A stretch of DNA of 32,174 nucleotides from Gemmatimonadota bacterium. Lineage in GTDB: Bacteria; Latescibacterota; UBA2968. Shown piece after piece: positions 24,481-32,174 of the stretch. Position numbers and translations under genes: made by a program. The notes beneath the pieces were generated by a model. It had not been told where the DNA came from. It did no database searches and saw nothing but the letters and a program-made list of their open reading frames with translations. Where the stretch lies: contig JAPOXY010000037.1 of the NCBI GenBank assembly GCA_026706845.1, forward strand, positions 1-32,174, written 5' to 3'. Numbering within the stretch: the first letter of the stretch is position 1; each line of letters starts with the position of its first letter.

Positions 24481-24509
24481 TTGACAAGGATAATCGGTTT
24501 TTTTATCAT
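24481..24509 (+). promoter_or_regulatory. Sigma-70-type promoter of the HU gene
   Basis: TTGACA (24481-24486) and TATCAT (24504-24509) are separated by the ideal 17 bp, with a T-run in the spacer, about 50 nt ahead of the HU start. Confidence 0.7.
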
Positions 24510-24560
24510 TCACGCGCTTAGGGGAGAAATACATCTGTAAATACTGAGAAAGGGGATGCA

Positions 24561-24857
24561 GTGACCAAAGCTGATATTGTCAATCAGATTGCCGAAGCCA
24601 CGGGGTTGACCAAAACAGATACCTCTATTGTAGTAGAGGGTTTTCTCACCTCGCTCATTGCGGCAATGGAACAAGGTGAACACATTGAGATTCGCGGTTT
24701 TGGCACGTTTAAGGTTGTTCATCGCGCACCGCGCACAGGTCGCAATCCCAAAACGGGCGAGGTTGTCAAAATCCCCTCGCGCGCAATGCCCGTGTTCAAA
24801 CCCTCACGCGAACTGCGTAATTCTATTGCTGAAGTTTCTGTTCTTCCATCCAGCTAA
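24561..24857 (+). CDS. HU/IHF-family DNA-binding protein
   Basis: A GTG start behind AAGGGG gives 98 residues with the complete HU fold: MTKADIVNQIAEATGLTKTD, the helix EGFLTSLIAAMEQGEHIEIRGFGTF and the DNA-contacting arm RTGRNPKTGEVVKIP, followed by VFKPSRELR. It is a nucleoid protein that bends DNA. IHF versus HU cannot be told from sequence alone. The mS38-like peptide gene follows 18 nt downstream and shares the promoter. Confidence 0.93.
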   Translation: MTKADIVNQIAEATGLTKTDTSIVVEGFLTSLIAAMEQGEHIEIRGFGTFKVVHRAPRTGRNPKTGEVVKIPSRAMPVFKPSRELRNSIAEVSVLPSS

Positions 24858-24875
24858 AGCAACAGGAGGTAGCTC

Positions 24876-24968
24876 TTGCCCAGCGGAAAAAAGCGCAAAC
24901 GCGCAAAAATCGCAACGCATAAGCGAAAAAAAAGGCGCCGAAGAGACCGACATAAAAAGAGGCTCTAA
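24876..24968 (+). CDS. Tiny AURKAIP1/COX24 (mS38-like) basic protein
   Basis: A TTG at 24876 with AGGAGG 6 nt upstream opens a 30-codon gene ending in TAA. The product begins MPSGKKRKRAKIATHKRKKR and continues RRRDRHKKRL, nearly all Lys and Arg. The MPSGKKRKRxKxATHKRKKR start is the signature of the bacterial AURKAIP1/COX24-domain small proteins of the FCB group, related to mitochondrial ribosomal protein mS38. A role on the small ribosomal subunit is expected from the family. The gene is easily missed because of its size and TTG start. Confidence 0.85.
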   Translation: MPSGKKRKRAKIATHKRKKRRRRDRHKKRL

Positions 24969-25088
24969 AGGCGAGATACCTGTCATTCATACGGATGTTA
25001 TGGATTTAGCCCCTGACCTTGTACTATATTTCGGTATAGACCATGAGGCAGGGGCCTATCCATAGTCTGTCCGTTAGAGAGGTCTTCT

Positions 25089-25165
25089 GCGGCATTAGCT
25101 CAGTTGGATAGAGCACTGGTCTCCGGAACCAGAGGTCACAGGTTCGAATCCTGTATGTCGCACCA
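25089..25165 (+). tRNA. tRNA-Arg (anticodon CCG)
   Basis: The cloverleaf is complete: acceptor GCGGCAT paired with ATGTCGC (one G-T), D-loop AGCTCAGTTGGATAGAGC, anticodon stem CTGGT/ACCAG around loop CTCCGGA with anticodon CCG, T-loop GGTTCGAATCC, and an encoded CCA end. It decodes CGG. The 3' end sits 6 nt before a strong terminator. Confidence 0.97.
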
Positions 25166-25171
25166 CAAGCA

Positions 25172-25211
25172 ATGGGGCGAGAGTCACGAACGACTCCCGC
25201 CCCATTTTTTT
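25172..25211 (+). terminator. Rho-independent terminator after tRNA-Arg
   Basis: ATGGGGCG-A-GAGTC pairs with GACTC-C-CGCCCCAT around a six-base loop, followed by seven T on the plus strand. It ends the tRNA transcript and faces the convergent Obg gene. Confidence 0.92.
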
Positions 25212-25227
25212 GTCTCATTCGCTACGC

Positions 25228-26208
25228 CTATGCATCTATCTGTCTTATCAGCCCCCACAACTTCTGAATAAGCGCATCCAGACCCTGACCTGTGACAGAG
25301 GAAATTCCCATATCTGTTTGTCCCTGAAAAAATGGGCCCCTGCGATTTTCGGGTGGCAACAAGTCCAGCTTGGTGGCAATGAGCATCGCGGGTTTCTCGC
25401 GCAATTTGGGACTGAAACGATCGAGTTCTTCTCTCAAAACTGTTAGATCGTACTCGGGATTGGGGCTGGTGATATCGACCATAAAAAGGAGAACGCGTGT
25501 GCGTTCAATATGGCGCAAAAATTGAAACCCAAGCCCTTTGCCGAAATGCGCCCCTTCAATCAGGCCGGGAATATCTGCCATAACAAAGCTATCGTAATCG
25601 CCGCATTTGACAATGCCCAGATTGGGTTGCAGAGTCGTAAAGGGATAATCGGCGATTTTGGGTTGCGCCGCAGACACTCTGGATAGAAGGGTCGATTTTC
25701 CCGCATTTGGATGACCGACCAGACCGACATCGGCGATGAGTTTGAGCTCGAGTTCCAGATGGCGTTCTCGCCCCGATTCTCCGGGCTGAACATACTCTGG
25801 CGCTCTATTTGTCGGCGTGGCAAAACGCGCATTGCCACGACCACCGCGCCCGCCCTCGACCAAAACAACGCGCTGACCAGGCTCGGTCAAATCCGCGAGA
25901 ATTTCGCCCGTTTCTGTATCCTTGATAAGCGTGCCAATCGGCACGGGAATTTCTGCATCTTCGCCCCGTCGCCCTGCTCTCTTTTGTCCCGACCCATGTT
26001 CTCCATGCCCTGCGCTCAGGTGTTGTCGATACCGATAATCGAGCAGTGTGGAAAGGCGCGGGTCCGCTATAAAAGCGACATCTCCCCCCTTGCCGCCATC
26101 GCCACCATCTGGGCCCCCTCGCGGTACATGCTTTTCTCGGCGAAAACTTTTGCATCCATTGCCGCCGTTGCCCGAACGGGCATAAATTCTGGTTAAATCG
26201 ACAAACAT
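25228..26208 (-). CDS. obg: GTPase Obg/CgtA
   Basis: The start is the ATG at 26208 (MFVDLTRIYARSGNGGNG), which fits the family N-terminus; an in-frame ATG at 26250 would overlap the upstream gene. The 326-aa protein has the glycine-rich Obg fold (GGPDGGDGGKGGDV, then GGRGGRGNARF) and the G domain: G1 GHPNAGKS, G3 DIPGLIEGA, G4 TKLD and G5 SSVTGQG. The C-terminal OCT domain is absent, as in many short Obg proteins. It acts in 50S ribosome assembly and the stringent response. It follows the NYN-domain gene by 22 nt; no clear ribosome site is seen, so coupled translation is possible. Confidence 0.95.
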   Translation of the reverse strand: MFVDLTRIYARSGNGGNGCKSFRREKHVPRGGPDGGDGGKGGDVAFIADPRLSTLLDYRYRQHLSAGHGEHGSGQKRAGRRGEDAEIPVPIGTLIKDTETGEILADLTEPGQRVVLVEGGRGGRGNARFATPTNRAPEYVQPGESGRERHLELELKLIADVGLVGHPNAGKSTLLSRVSAAQPKIADYPFTTLQPNLGIVKCGDYDSFVMADIPGLIEGAHFGKGLGFQFLRHIERTRVLLFMVDITSPNPEYDLTVLREELDRFSPKLREKPAMLIATKLDLLPPENRRGPFFQGQTDMGISSVTGQGLDALIQKLWGLIRQIDA

Positions 26209-26230
26209 GGGAAAATTGAGTGAACTGAGG

Positions 26231-26989
26231 CTATGTTGCGGACTCTGCATGTGCGTTATGTCTCAAAAGCAGAGCCTCTTCAATGGGGATGTGCTCATCT
26301 GCGCTGTTGATGAGGTCCCTCGCCGTATTGTAGGTAAAGGAAATGACCTCAACGCGCGGTCCCAGAGTCTTGACGAGATCGACCAGAGGCACGAAATCAC
26401 CGTCACCACTCACGAGAACCACGACATCGAGCTTATCGACAAATCTCATGATATCAATGGCCATGCCCATGTCCCAATCGCCTTTGGCCGAACCATCGCT
26501 GCGCTGCCGCAAATCTTTTCTTTTTACTTCATAGCTCTTTTGTTGGAGCATCGAGATAAAGTTACTCTGGTCAACATCTGGCGATTGCACGACATAAGCA
26601 ATCGCGCGGATCAAGCGGCGTTTGCCCACACTGAGTTCCAGCAGTTTTTCAAAATCGAGACGCGCATTAAACGGTTTTGCGGCATAAAAGATATTCTGTA
26701 CATCGACAAATATCCCAACCCGCAATTCAGTCGGGGGAATATCTGTGCGCCGGTCTAACCGGGCGCGGGCATTGGCCTGTAGAGCAGCGATATTTTTTTG
26801 AATAGCGTCGAGAGTAGCAAAAATTTCCCGGCGTTCTCGAGCACCGCTAATCGCTTCTTTATAGACTCTGTTCTTAATCTCTCGAAGGTCTCGAATTGAA
26901 GCCTGTGCTATGTTAATCTGATCTAATTTTTGCTCAATACGCGCTATTGCCTCTTGTATTTGCACAATCTGATCTTTAAAGTCTGCCAT
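26231..26989 (-). CDS. NYN (LabA/DUF88-like PIN-fold) domain protein with N-terminal coiled coil
   Basis: Residues 1-80 are a heptad-rich coiled coil (IQEAIARIEQKLDQI, then RERREIFATLDAIQKNIAAL). Residues about 90-240 are an NYN nuclease domain with the acidic residues in place: D96 in GIFVDVQN, D171 and D173 in KGDWDMG, D179, and D196/D198 in VSGDGDF. NYN proteins are predicted metal-dependent RNases; LabA is linked to circadian gene regulation in cyanobacteria. The 252-aa length and coiled coil suggest an oligomer. It lies between the PilM-like and Obg genes, all minus strand. Confidence 0.85.
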   Translation of the reverse strand: MADFKDQIVQIQEAIARIEQKLDQINIAQASIRDLREIKNRVYKEAISGARERREIFATLDAIQKNIAALQANARARLDRRTDIPPTELRVGIFVDVQNIFYAAKPFNARLDFEKLLELSVGKRRLIRAIAYVVQSPDVDQSNFISMLQQKSYEVKRKDLRQRSDGSAKGDWDMGMAIDIMRFVDKLDVVVLVSGDGDFVPLVDLVKTLGPRVEVISFTYNTARDLINSADEHIPIEEALLLRHNAHAESAT

Positions 26990-26992
26990 GGG

Positions 26993-27847
26993 TTATGGAG
27001 TCTCCGATATAAGTTTGTGTAACCCTGCGCCAAGGGCAAGGGCAAATCTGCTCGCCTGTCCGAGTTTTGCGCGATCTCGTTTTGGCAAGTGCGCGGTATC
27101 TATACCGCGGAATATTGGATGTTCCGCAAGGCTGAGGTCCGTTGGTGGATCAATGGCCTGTATGTCCCCCGACAGATAAACCCGTTTGCAGGGGCGGTGA
27201 GGAGAACTGGCGATAGAGAACCAGCGTTGCAGACTTGAAACATCGGGAATAGCTGTTTCAACACCGATTAATATACCATTTTCGACGGAAATATAAAAAG
27301 CCCCAGAGGAGTCGCTGTGAATAGCCATTTGCCTACCTGCCTCCCATACGCGAGCGGGCAGTCCCGCACAAAATAGAGATAGTGGAGCGACGGAGAGATG
27401 CAGGTGGGTTTCGCCCAGTGCAGAACATAGAGTTTCGTGTGCGTCAATCACCCTATTGCGTACTGCGGTCCAAAAAGCCACGCGCCCCACCGCAATAAAA
27501 TCGATCACGCAATTGTCAACAGGGGAAATAAGTGCCTGCGATGCTTCCCAAAAAATCTGCTCGCGGCGATCTTCTTCCCCCGCGACTTCGAGAGGGATTT
27601 TTTGAATGTGATACAGACCACCCGAAAGACAAAAAGAAAGCGTGCCAATCGGTTTTGGCAGGCTTTCAAGTGCCTGACCCAATTCCTCAACAAAGGATTT
27701 GGGTACTTCTTTTTCGGGATCAAAATCAAAAGCCTCTGACACGCGCTGGTCAATAAGCCCCCTGAGAGAATACGCATTATCCAATTTTTCAAGATGGACC
27801 ACGCGCAAGGTGTTGCCCGAAATATGAATGCCCGTCGCTGTACTCAT
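26993..27847 (-). CDS. PilM-like actin-fold protein (uncertain)
   Basis: The 284-aa protein begins GIHISGNTLRVVHLEK, the pattern of the first beta-hairpin of the actin/PilM fold. It has a mid part LSFCLSGGLYHIQKIPLEVAGEEDRREQIFWEASQ similar to PilM (conserved P-L then E/D and bound W), and ends FALALGAGLHKL. PilM is the cytoplasmic ATPase-like adaptor of type IV pilus and type II secretion platforms. Here nucleotide-binding residues are hard to place and no pilN/pilO follows, so it may be a divergent or solitary member. Its start overlaps the stop of the ComEA-like gene (ATGA). Confidence 0.55.
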   Translation of the reverse strand: MSTATGIHISGNTLRVVHLEKLDNAYSLRGLIDQRVSEAFDFDPEKEVPKSFVEELGQALESLPKPIGTLSFCLSGGLYHIQKIPLEVAGEEDRREQIFWEASQALISPVDNCVIDFIAVGRVAFWTAVRNRVIDAHETLCSALGETHLHLSVAPLSLFCAGLPARVWEAGRQMAIHSDSSGAFYISVENGILIGVETAIPDVSSLQRWFSIASSPHRPCKRVYLSGDIQAIDPPTDLSLAEHPIFRGIDTAHLPKRDRAKLGQASRFALALGAGLHKLISETP

Positions 27848-28275
27848 GGCGTGCTCATCGTAAGGTGTGGTCGCAAGCGCTCGAGGGTTTTGGGACCAAT
27901 ACCCTTGACCTTTGTAATATCGTCAATGCGTTTAAATGCCCCATTCTTTTCGCGATAGGCCACAATGCGTCCCGCAATTTGAGGCCCAATACGGGGCAGC
28001 CGCTCGAACTCTTTTGCCGTTGCCGAGTTGATATCGATCAATTCCCCCGCTGGGGCAACTTCTACTTTTTCTTTTCCGTCCGCCTCAACTGGCGACAGGG
28101 ATTGGTGAACTTTTGCCTCTTCTCGAGGTGGAACTTCCACGGCGTTTTTACGCACCTCAAAATCGGGAATGCGATCCGGATCTCTACTGTCGAGATAACG
28201 GATAACAATGCCCACAATCAGAACGCCGCAAAGCATCAACAGAATAATTTGTTCGTTGCGGTTAAAGGTAAACAT
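27844..28275 (-). CDS. ComEA-like helix-hairpin-helix protein, membrane anchored
   Basis: The start is taken at the ATG at 28275; a TTG at 28287, directly after the preceding stop, is the alternative. The 143-aa protein has one N-terminal membrane helix (ILLMLCGVLIVGIVIRYL), a charged linker and a C-terminal tandem HhH domain: LIDINSATAKEFERLPRIG, then GAFKRIDDITKVKGIGPKT. This is the ComEA/helix-hairpin-helix DNA-binding layout, anchored to the inner membrane, as in DNA uptake. It follows the SprA-like gene with no spacer and overlaps the PilM-like gene, so the three form one operon. Confidence 0.83.
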   Translation of the reverse strand: MFTFNRNEQIILLMLCGVLIVGIVIRYLDSRDPDRIPDFEVRKNAVEVPPREEAKVHQSLSPVEADGKEKVEVAPAGELIDINSATAKEFERLPRIGPQIAGRIVAYREKNGAFKRIDDITKVKGIGPKTLERLRPHLTMSTP

Positions 28276-28287
28276 GGGAAAGTCCAA

Positions 28288-31200
28288 TTATTGAAAACTG
28301 ATTTCACCCCAGAATCGAAAATCCCAGGTCACATTGGTGAGGTCGCGCAGTTCGTCTTTGCGCCGTTCATGGCGAAACGAGGTACCGCCTGTAAATCGCG
28401 AGCTAAAGGCATATTGCGTACCCAGGCTAACGGACCAGGATGTCGAGTTTTGGCGGATAATGGGCTCGGCTGGCACATCGGGTTCGGCACTTCGGGGCAT
28501 TTCGGTTTGTGTATTCAAATTGCGCGAAAAGGAAAGCGAGAGGTCGAGAGTGCGCTGAAATCTTCCGCGCAGCGAATAGCGCACATCTGCTTGCAATGTA
28601 CCGTTTTCCGTCAAAGTGGTCCCGATCAGGCGGTCGGCAAGGGTCGGTTGAACAGAAGCTGTATCGGCAGTCACATTGCGCTGATAGCGGATTTCGTCAT
28701 TGTTGCTCTGGCGGCGGCTAAATGTCGTCTTCACATCGCCTTTCCAGTTCGCGCTCCACTGAAAAAGCGGATTGTATGATATTTCTCTCGCATCACTTGT
28801 CAGATAACGCGACGAGAGACTGAGACTGCCATCCCCCCGTCGGGTGCGCGATTCCTGATACCCGAAACTGGCATTGGAACTGACCCAGAACCAGCCGATC
28901 AAAGGCACGCGCTCAAGGCCGCGCCAACTCGCGTCAAATTTGGGAAAGATGACCTGATCGTCTTTGCCGAGTGTATTGCCCGTGCGTTCGTTTTCGGAAT
29001 AATTGGCAGAGGTATTGAAATTCAGGCCCAGAGGCAACCGAATACCACTGGATACTTGCGCCTGTCTTCGCACATTGGTGGCGTTGGTTCTCGTTCCCGT
29101 AGTCGCGACCACAATGGGGATCTGAATCGTATCTTGAAAGCCAAATTGATAGGCCAATGAGGGACGGACCGTGAGACCAAACAAATTATTTGATTTGTTC
29201 TGAGAAACACTGCTCGTCACATTCTGAAGGCGCCCCCCCACCTTTCCAATCCATTGCAAAATGGAAAAACCACCGTCTTTACCGGATCTGCGCGTCCAGC
29301 GTTGAAATAAGCTGGGCAGGTTGAGATTGATGCGCGCATTCGCCGTTTGCTGGCTATTGATCGTGAGTCCGCGCCGAATGCTGCCGTACTGCACGCGCTC
29401 CCCACCGATTTCAAAGCGATCCGTGTACGTAGCCGAATACGACGGATTCACCGTAATCCAGTTTGAGATGCGCGGCGTATATCTGAAGTTGAGCGACTGG
29501 TTGCGCGATATTTCGCGTCCAAATTGGAGTTGGGTCAGGGCATATCCATTTCGCAAATCGCGGTTGATAGTGAGCGAATAATCGGCATTCAGGCTGCGAA
29601 ATGGCGATAGTTTAATGGCATAACTCTCGGTCAGATTGAAAGTCTCTCGCACTGTATCAATCACATTTGACGTGTCGCCTGCGATGGCGCGAAATGAGGT
29701 TTGATCCGACACCCCGCGATTAAAACGCAGGTTGTAATTGATGCTGGAGGGCAGGTAAAAAAATTGTGCATCTTTGAGCGTTTTGAAAAAGGGCACCCAC
29801 TTGAAAATGGCGAGCGCTTCGCGCTGAGACCACACCTGATTATAGGTCATATTGCCGTTTAAGTTCTGGTTCAGGCTCCGCCTCCGCTGTGTAATCGCAC
29901 CCGTTGTCGATGCGTCAGAACTGTAGTTGAGTGACGTGGAAGCTTTGTCAAACAAAATGCGAGATATCAGGCTCGGGTCTTCGCGTGCTGGCCGCTTTCT
30001 CAGCGAAATAGTAAAGCGCGTCTGAGACCGCACATCGCTTTCGTTGATTTTTTGTTCGGGAGTGAGCACAATATCCGATCCCGGGCGTATGCGAGGGCTT
30101 GATGTATAGCGATTATAGCTGAATCGGACGGGTATGGAGGTGTTCCACTCTTTGGGAAAAAATTTGTCGATATTGAGCTGGCTGTCAAAGTTGAAGCGCG
30201 TGGTGGTATTGCCCGAAGCCCTGCCCTGCAGATCTTGAAAATCACCGCTTCGACGTTCCAGATTGACCGTCAGATTGCCCAGATCGGCGAGGGTTATGCG
30301 CGTGTCAGCCAGGGCAGATAAGGCGGGCTTTTTGCGGATATCATCAACGCGCAATTCATCCATCCAAACTTCGTTTTCTCCAATGAGAATATCATCGCCG
30401 CGGTTGCGAATCCCCACGGTAAAGGCTCTGATCGAAGACAGCGCGGGATTACCGCGCACGATATAGGTGCGACCATCCACGTCGATCTCTATGCGAGTGC
30501 CCTCTCTGTCGTAGCGAGCGAGAAAATCGCCACGGAGAAGCGACACACTAACGGTGTCAGATACTTGCTCGATGGATTGAAGATCCAGCAATTGGCCTTT
30601 GAGTTGCGACATTATCTCGAGGTCTAAACGGACGGTATTGGTTTCTTCTGCCCAACCGCGATAAACCCGCGAGCGGTATTCGTAAAAGTTGAGAGAATCT
30701 TCATTGATAGGGGCAAAGCGCATAAAAAATTCGATAGGGCTGGGGCCCGTGCTCACGGAATCTGCGGCGTCTGAAAAATTGGTGCTATACGTGGGATCGG
30801 CCGGATTTCCGCCGTGCAAAAACAGCGTCATAACACCGTATTCGGTATAGTCCTCGCCATTGGCGAAGCTGCGGGATGCCGAGATGGATTCGCCCGGGTA
30901 GAGATCGACAAATTCGAGCACCAGAGAATTTTCAGACAAACGAATACCCGTGGTGGGGTCAATTTCTCGCTCGAGACCCGGAGGAGATTCGTAAAAGGAG
31001 TTGTTCGTGCCGATAGTCGAAACCTGAAAATCGCCCGATAACTGCCCGAAAGCGACCGGGTCTTCCTGCCATTCACTGCCGGTCGCACTAAATGTATAGA
31101 TTTCGACAGAGGTGGTGTCGTTGTGTTCGAACCAGACGCGCACAAAGTCAATCGTGCTGGCAAATGTGGTGTCGGGATTCCCCTCAAAGGTGCGCGGCGC

Positions 31201-32174
31201 GTCTTGCCCCTTGAGGGGAATGCGCAATAAACGCCACGGAGGATCCGCAATGCCCCCCAATTCCGGAAAGAGATCGGATTCCGTGCCGGGCACAAGCGTA
31301 GATGGGCCGGTAAAGGTGCCCGATGCGGGAGACAGCCCCCTATTGCTGGACAAATCGACGCTGTATCGGATAAAACTATCGCGCTCGTCGAGAAAACCAT
31401 TGCCGTTGAGATCTTCGGTATCGGGTCGAGATTGGCGCTCTGCCCTGTTGCCCTCTGTTCCATTGAGACCAGAGGGATAGCGACGCAGGATATCCGTCGT
31501 GTTTTGATCCACGTCTTCAAAATTATCGCCCGAAGGGTCGCTGGGCACAGTGATACCTGGAAATATTTTTCGAAAGACCTCAGCCTCTTCGGCATCGGTC
31601 AATCCATCCAGGCCAATGTCTTCTTCGTCAATGACGATATCGTCTCCTGTGGGCAAGCCACCGATGGGTTTGTCTTCTGTGCGAAAGCCGCTTGGAAATC
31701 GCTCTCGGTCGCCGGGATCGTTGTACATGGGGTGATCGAGGGGCAGGAGGACGCGCTCAGAAACATCGCCCAAATCGATGTGCAGATGCCCATCATCTCC
31801 TCGAATCCAGAGTTCGAGAAATTTGGACCGCGACAAATCGAGACCATTGACATAGCGCATAATCCCCGCCCATGATTGTTGGGGAATGCCATTTTCATTG
31901 TTCTGCGAGCGGATGGGAAATCCATTACTGCGCGCGGGATCAAATCGCAGTTTAAGAACATCTACAATGTCTTGTTCCGCGCTTATGTCATCGCGGGTGG
32001 GCTGAATTCGGGAAAGAGATGCCCTGTCGCGGTCAATGGGATTATACCACGTAAGCCGCCCCTGTGGCAATGTGAGCATTCTGCTGTTGCGGATGGGAAT
32101 ACTTGCGCGGTTCCACCCTATTTTGCCAATCGCAAACGCCGTACTGTTCAGAGCGCCTTCAAAATCATCGATAT
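28288..32174 (-). CDS. SprA/Sov-type outer-membrane protein, partial (N-terminus off right edge)
   Basis: The frame is open to the right edge, with 1,294 codons in view. Near the edge lies the DDFEG motif followed about 40 residues later by LTWYNPIDRD, characteristic of SprA. Further features are DLNGNGFLDERDSFIRYSVDLSSNRG, the MTLFLHGGNPADPT stretch, EVWMDELRVDDI, and a long C-terminal run of beta strands ending WGEISFQ, typical of the 36-stranded SprA barrel. In Bacteroidota SprA is the type IX secretion translocon. Downstream, minus-strand ComEA-like and PilM-like genes follow directly. Whether this lineage has a full type IX system cannot be judged from the window. Confidence 0.9.
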   Translation of the reverse strand, partial: IDDFEGALNSTAFAIGKIGWNRASIPIRNSRMLTLPQGRLTWYNPIDRDRASLSRIQPTRDDISAEQDIVDVLKLRFDPARSNGFPIRSQNNENGIPQQSWAGIMRYVNGLDLSRSKFLELWIRGDDGHLHIDLGDVSERVLLPLDHPMYNDPGDRERFPSGFRTEDKPIGGLPTGDDIVIDEEDIGLDGLTDAEEAEVFRKIFPGITVPSDPSGDNFEDVDQNTTDILRRYPSGLNGTEGNRAERQSRPDTEDLNGNGFLDERDSFIRYSVDLSSNRGLSPASGTFTGPSTLVPGTESDLFPELGGIADPPWRLLRIPLKGQDAPRTFEGNPDTTFASTIDFVRVWFEHNDTTSVEIYTFSATGSEWQEDPVAFGQLSGDFQVSTIGTNNSFYESPPGLEREIDPTTGIRLSENSLVLEFVDLYPGESISASRSFANGEDYTEYGVMTLFLHGGNPADPTYSTNFSDAADSVSTGPSPIEFFMRFAPINEDSLNFYEYRSRVYRGWAEETNTVRLDLEIMSQLKGQLLDLQSIEQVSDTVSVSLLRGDFLARYDREGTRIEIDVDGRTYIVRGNPALSSIRAFTVGIRNRGDDILIGENEVWMDELRVDDIRKKPALSALADTRITLADLGNLTVNLERRSGDFQDLQGRASGNTTTRFNFDSQLNIDKFFPKEWNTSIPVRFSYNRYTSSPRIRPGSDIVLTPEQKINESDVRSQTRFTISLRKRPAREDPSLISRILFDKASTSLNYSSDASTTGAITQRRRSLNQNLNGNMTYNQVWSQREALAIFKWVPFFKTLKDAQFFYLPSSINYNLRFNRGVSDQTSFRAIAGDTSNVIDTVRETFNLTESYAIKLSPFRSLNADYSLTINRDLRNGYALTQLQFGREISRNQSLNFRYTPRISNWITVNPSYSATYTDRFEIGGERVQYGSIRRGLTINSQQTANARINLNLPSLFQRWTRRSGKDGGFSILQWIGKVGGRLQNVTSSVSQNKSNNLFGLTVRPSLAYQFGFQDTIQIPIVVATTGTRTNATNVRRQAQVSSGIRLPLGLNFNTSANYSENERTGNTLGKDDQVIFPKFDASWRGLERVPLIGWFWVSSNASFGYQESRTRRGDGSLSLSSRYLTSDAREISYNPLFQWSANWKGDVKTTFSRRQSNNDEIRYQRNVTADTASVQPTLADRLIGTTLTENGTLQADVRYSLRGRFQRTLDLSLSFSRNLNTQTEMPRSAEPDVPAEPIIRQNSTSWSVSLGTQYAFSSRFTGGTSFRHERRKDELRDLTNVTWDFRFWGEISFQ

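Noticed and set aside
24699-24715. TGGCACG inside the HU gene as a sigma-54 promoter
   Set aside because: No TTGC at the -12 position; it is coding sequence of the conserved GFGTF segment.
27865-28779. 304-aa plus-strand frame opposite the ComEA-like and SprA-like genes
   Set aside because: Both genes on the other strand have clear domains; the plus frame is a compositional shadow.
30828-31595. 255-aa frame inside the SprA-like gene
   Set aside because: Same-strand out-of-frame shadow of conserved SprA sequence.
1-32174. CRISPR arrays, rRNA genes or complete insertion sequences
   Set aside because: No regularly spaced repeats with unique spacers, no rRNA-like sequence and no transposase gene with terminal inverted repeats was seen.

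Overview
The window reads as a piece of an uncultivated bacterium of the FCB supergroup, with a Latescibacterota-like lineage my best guess. The markers are a SprA/Sov-type outer-membrane protein, a CBM9-DUF5916 beta-barrel protein, a secreted beta-helix enzyme with dockerin-like calcium loops, and a tiny mS38/COX24-like ribosomal-type gene behind an HU gene. No 16S rRNA or phylogenetic marker is present, so the assignment is inference.

Left end (1-2372): a minus-strand unit in which a tyrosine recombinase catalytic domain is fused to an AAA-type ATPase and two C-terminal membrane helices (651-2168). Its stop overlaps (ATGA) a YdjM/DUF457-type membrane hydrolase that runs off the left edge. 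In front of the fusion lies a 16/16 match to the sigma-54 promoter consensus (2222-2237) and, about 100-160 bp upstream, three 16-bp TGT-N10-ACA palindromes spaced exactly 21 bp apart (2315-2372). This layout is typical of a sigma-54 enhancer array and is the most novel-looking system here.

Two-component wreck and cassette (2410-9479): a frameshifted receiver-Fis response regulator without its AAA+ domain (2651-3341) and a histidine kinase remnant without most of its ATP-binding core (8837-9404) lie in the same orientation. Between them, on the opposite strand, sits a visibly AT-richer four-gene cassette: acyl carrier protein, two B12-type radical SAM enzymes and a fatty acyl-AMP ligase (3780-8777). 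It looks inserted into a former kinase-regulator pair. The likely job is activating a fatty acid, loading it on the ACP and modifying it by oxygen-independent radical chemistry. A short piece of a second recombinase copy is fused to the kinase remnant (9405-9479).

Middle (9480-22525): a secreted beta-helix polysaccharide-active protein, a 32-bp tandem repeat, an orphan MacB/LolD-type ABC ATPase with a clear terminator, then catabolic genes: sugar isomerase/epimerase, NAD-dependent epimerase, amidohydrolase, luciferase-like flavin monooxygenase, class III aminotransferase, MDR dehydrogenase and the CBM9-DUF5916 outer-membrane protein. Sugar and small-molecule catabolism is the plausible theme, but no substrate can be named.

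Right part (22527-32174): thiolase, c-type cytochrome lipoprotein overlapping an alkyltransferase-like protein, HU plus the mS38-like peptide with their own sigma-70 type promoter, tRNA-Arg(CCG) followed by a strong terminator, then a minus-strand run of SprA-like protein (5' end off the window), ComEA-like HhH protein, PilM-like protein, NYN-domain protein and Obg GTPase.
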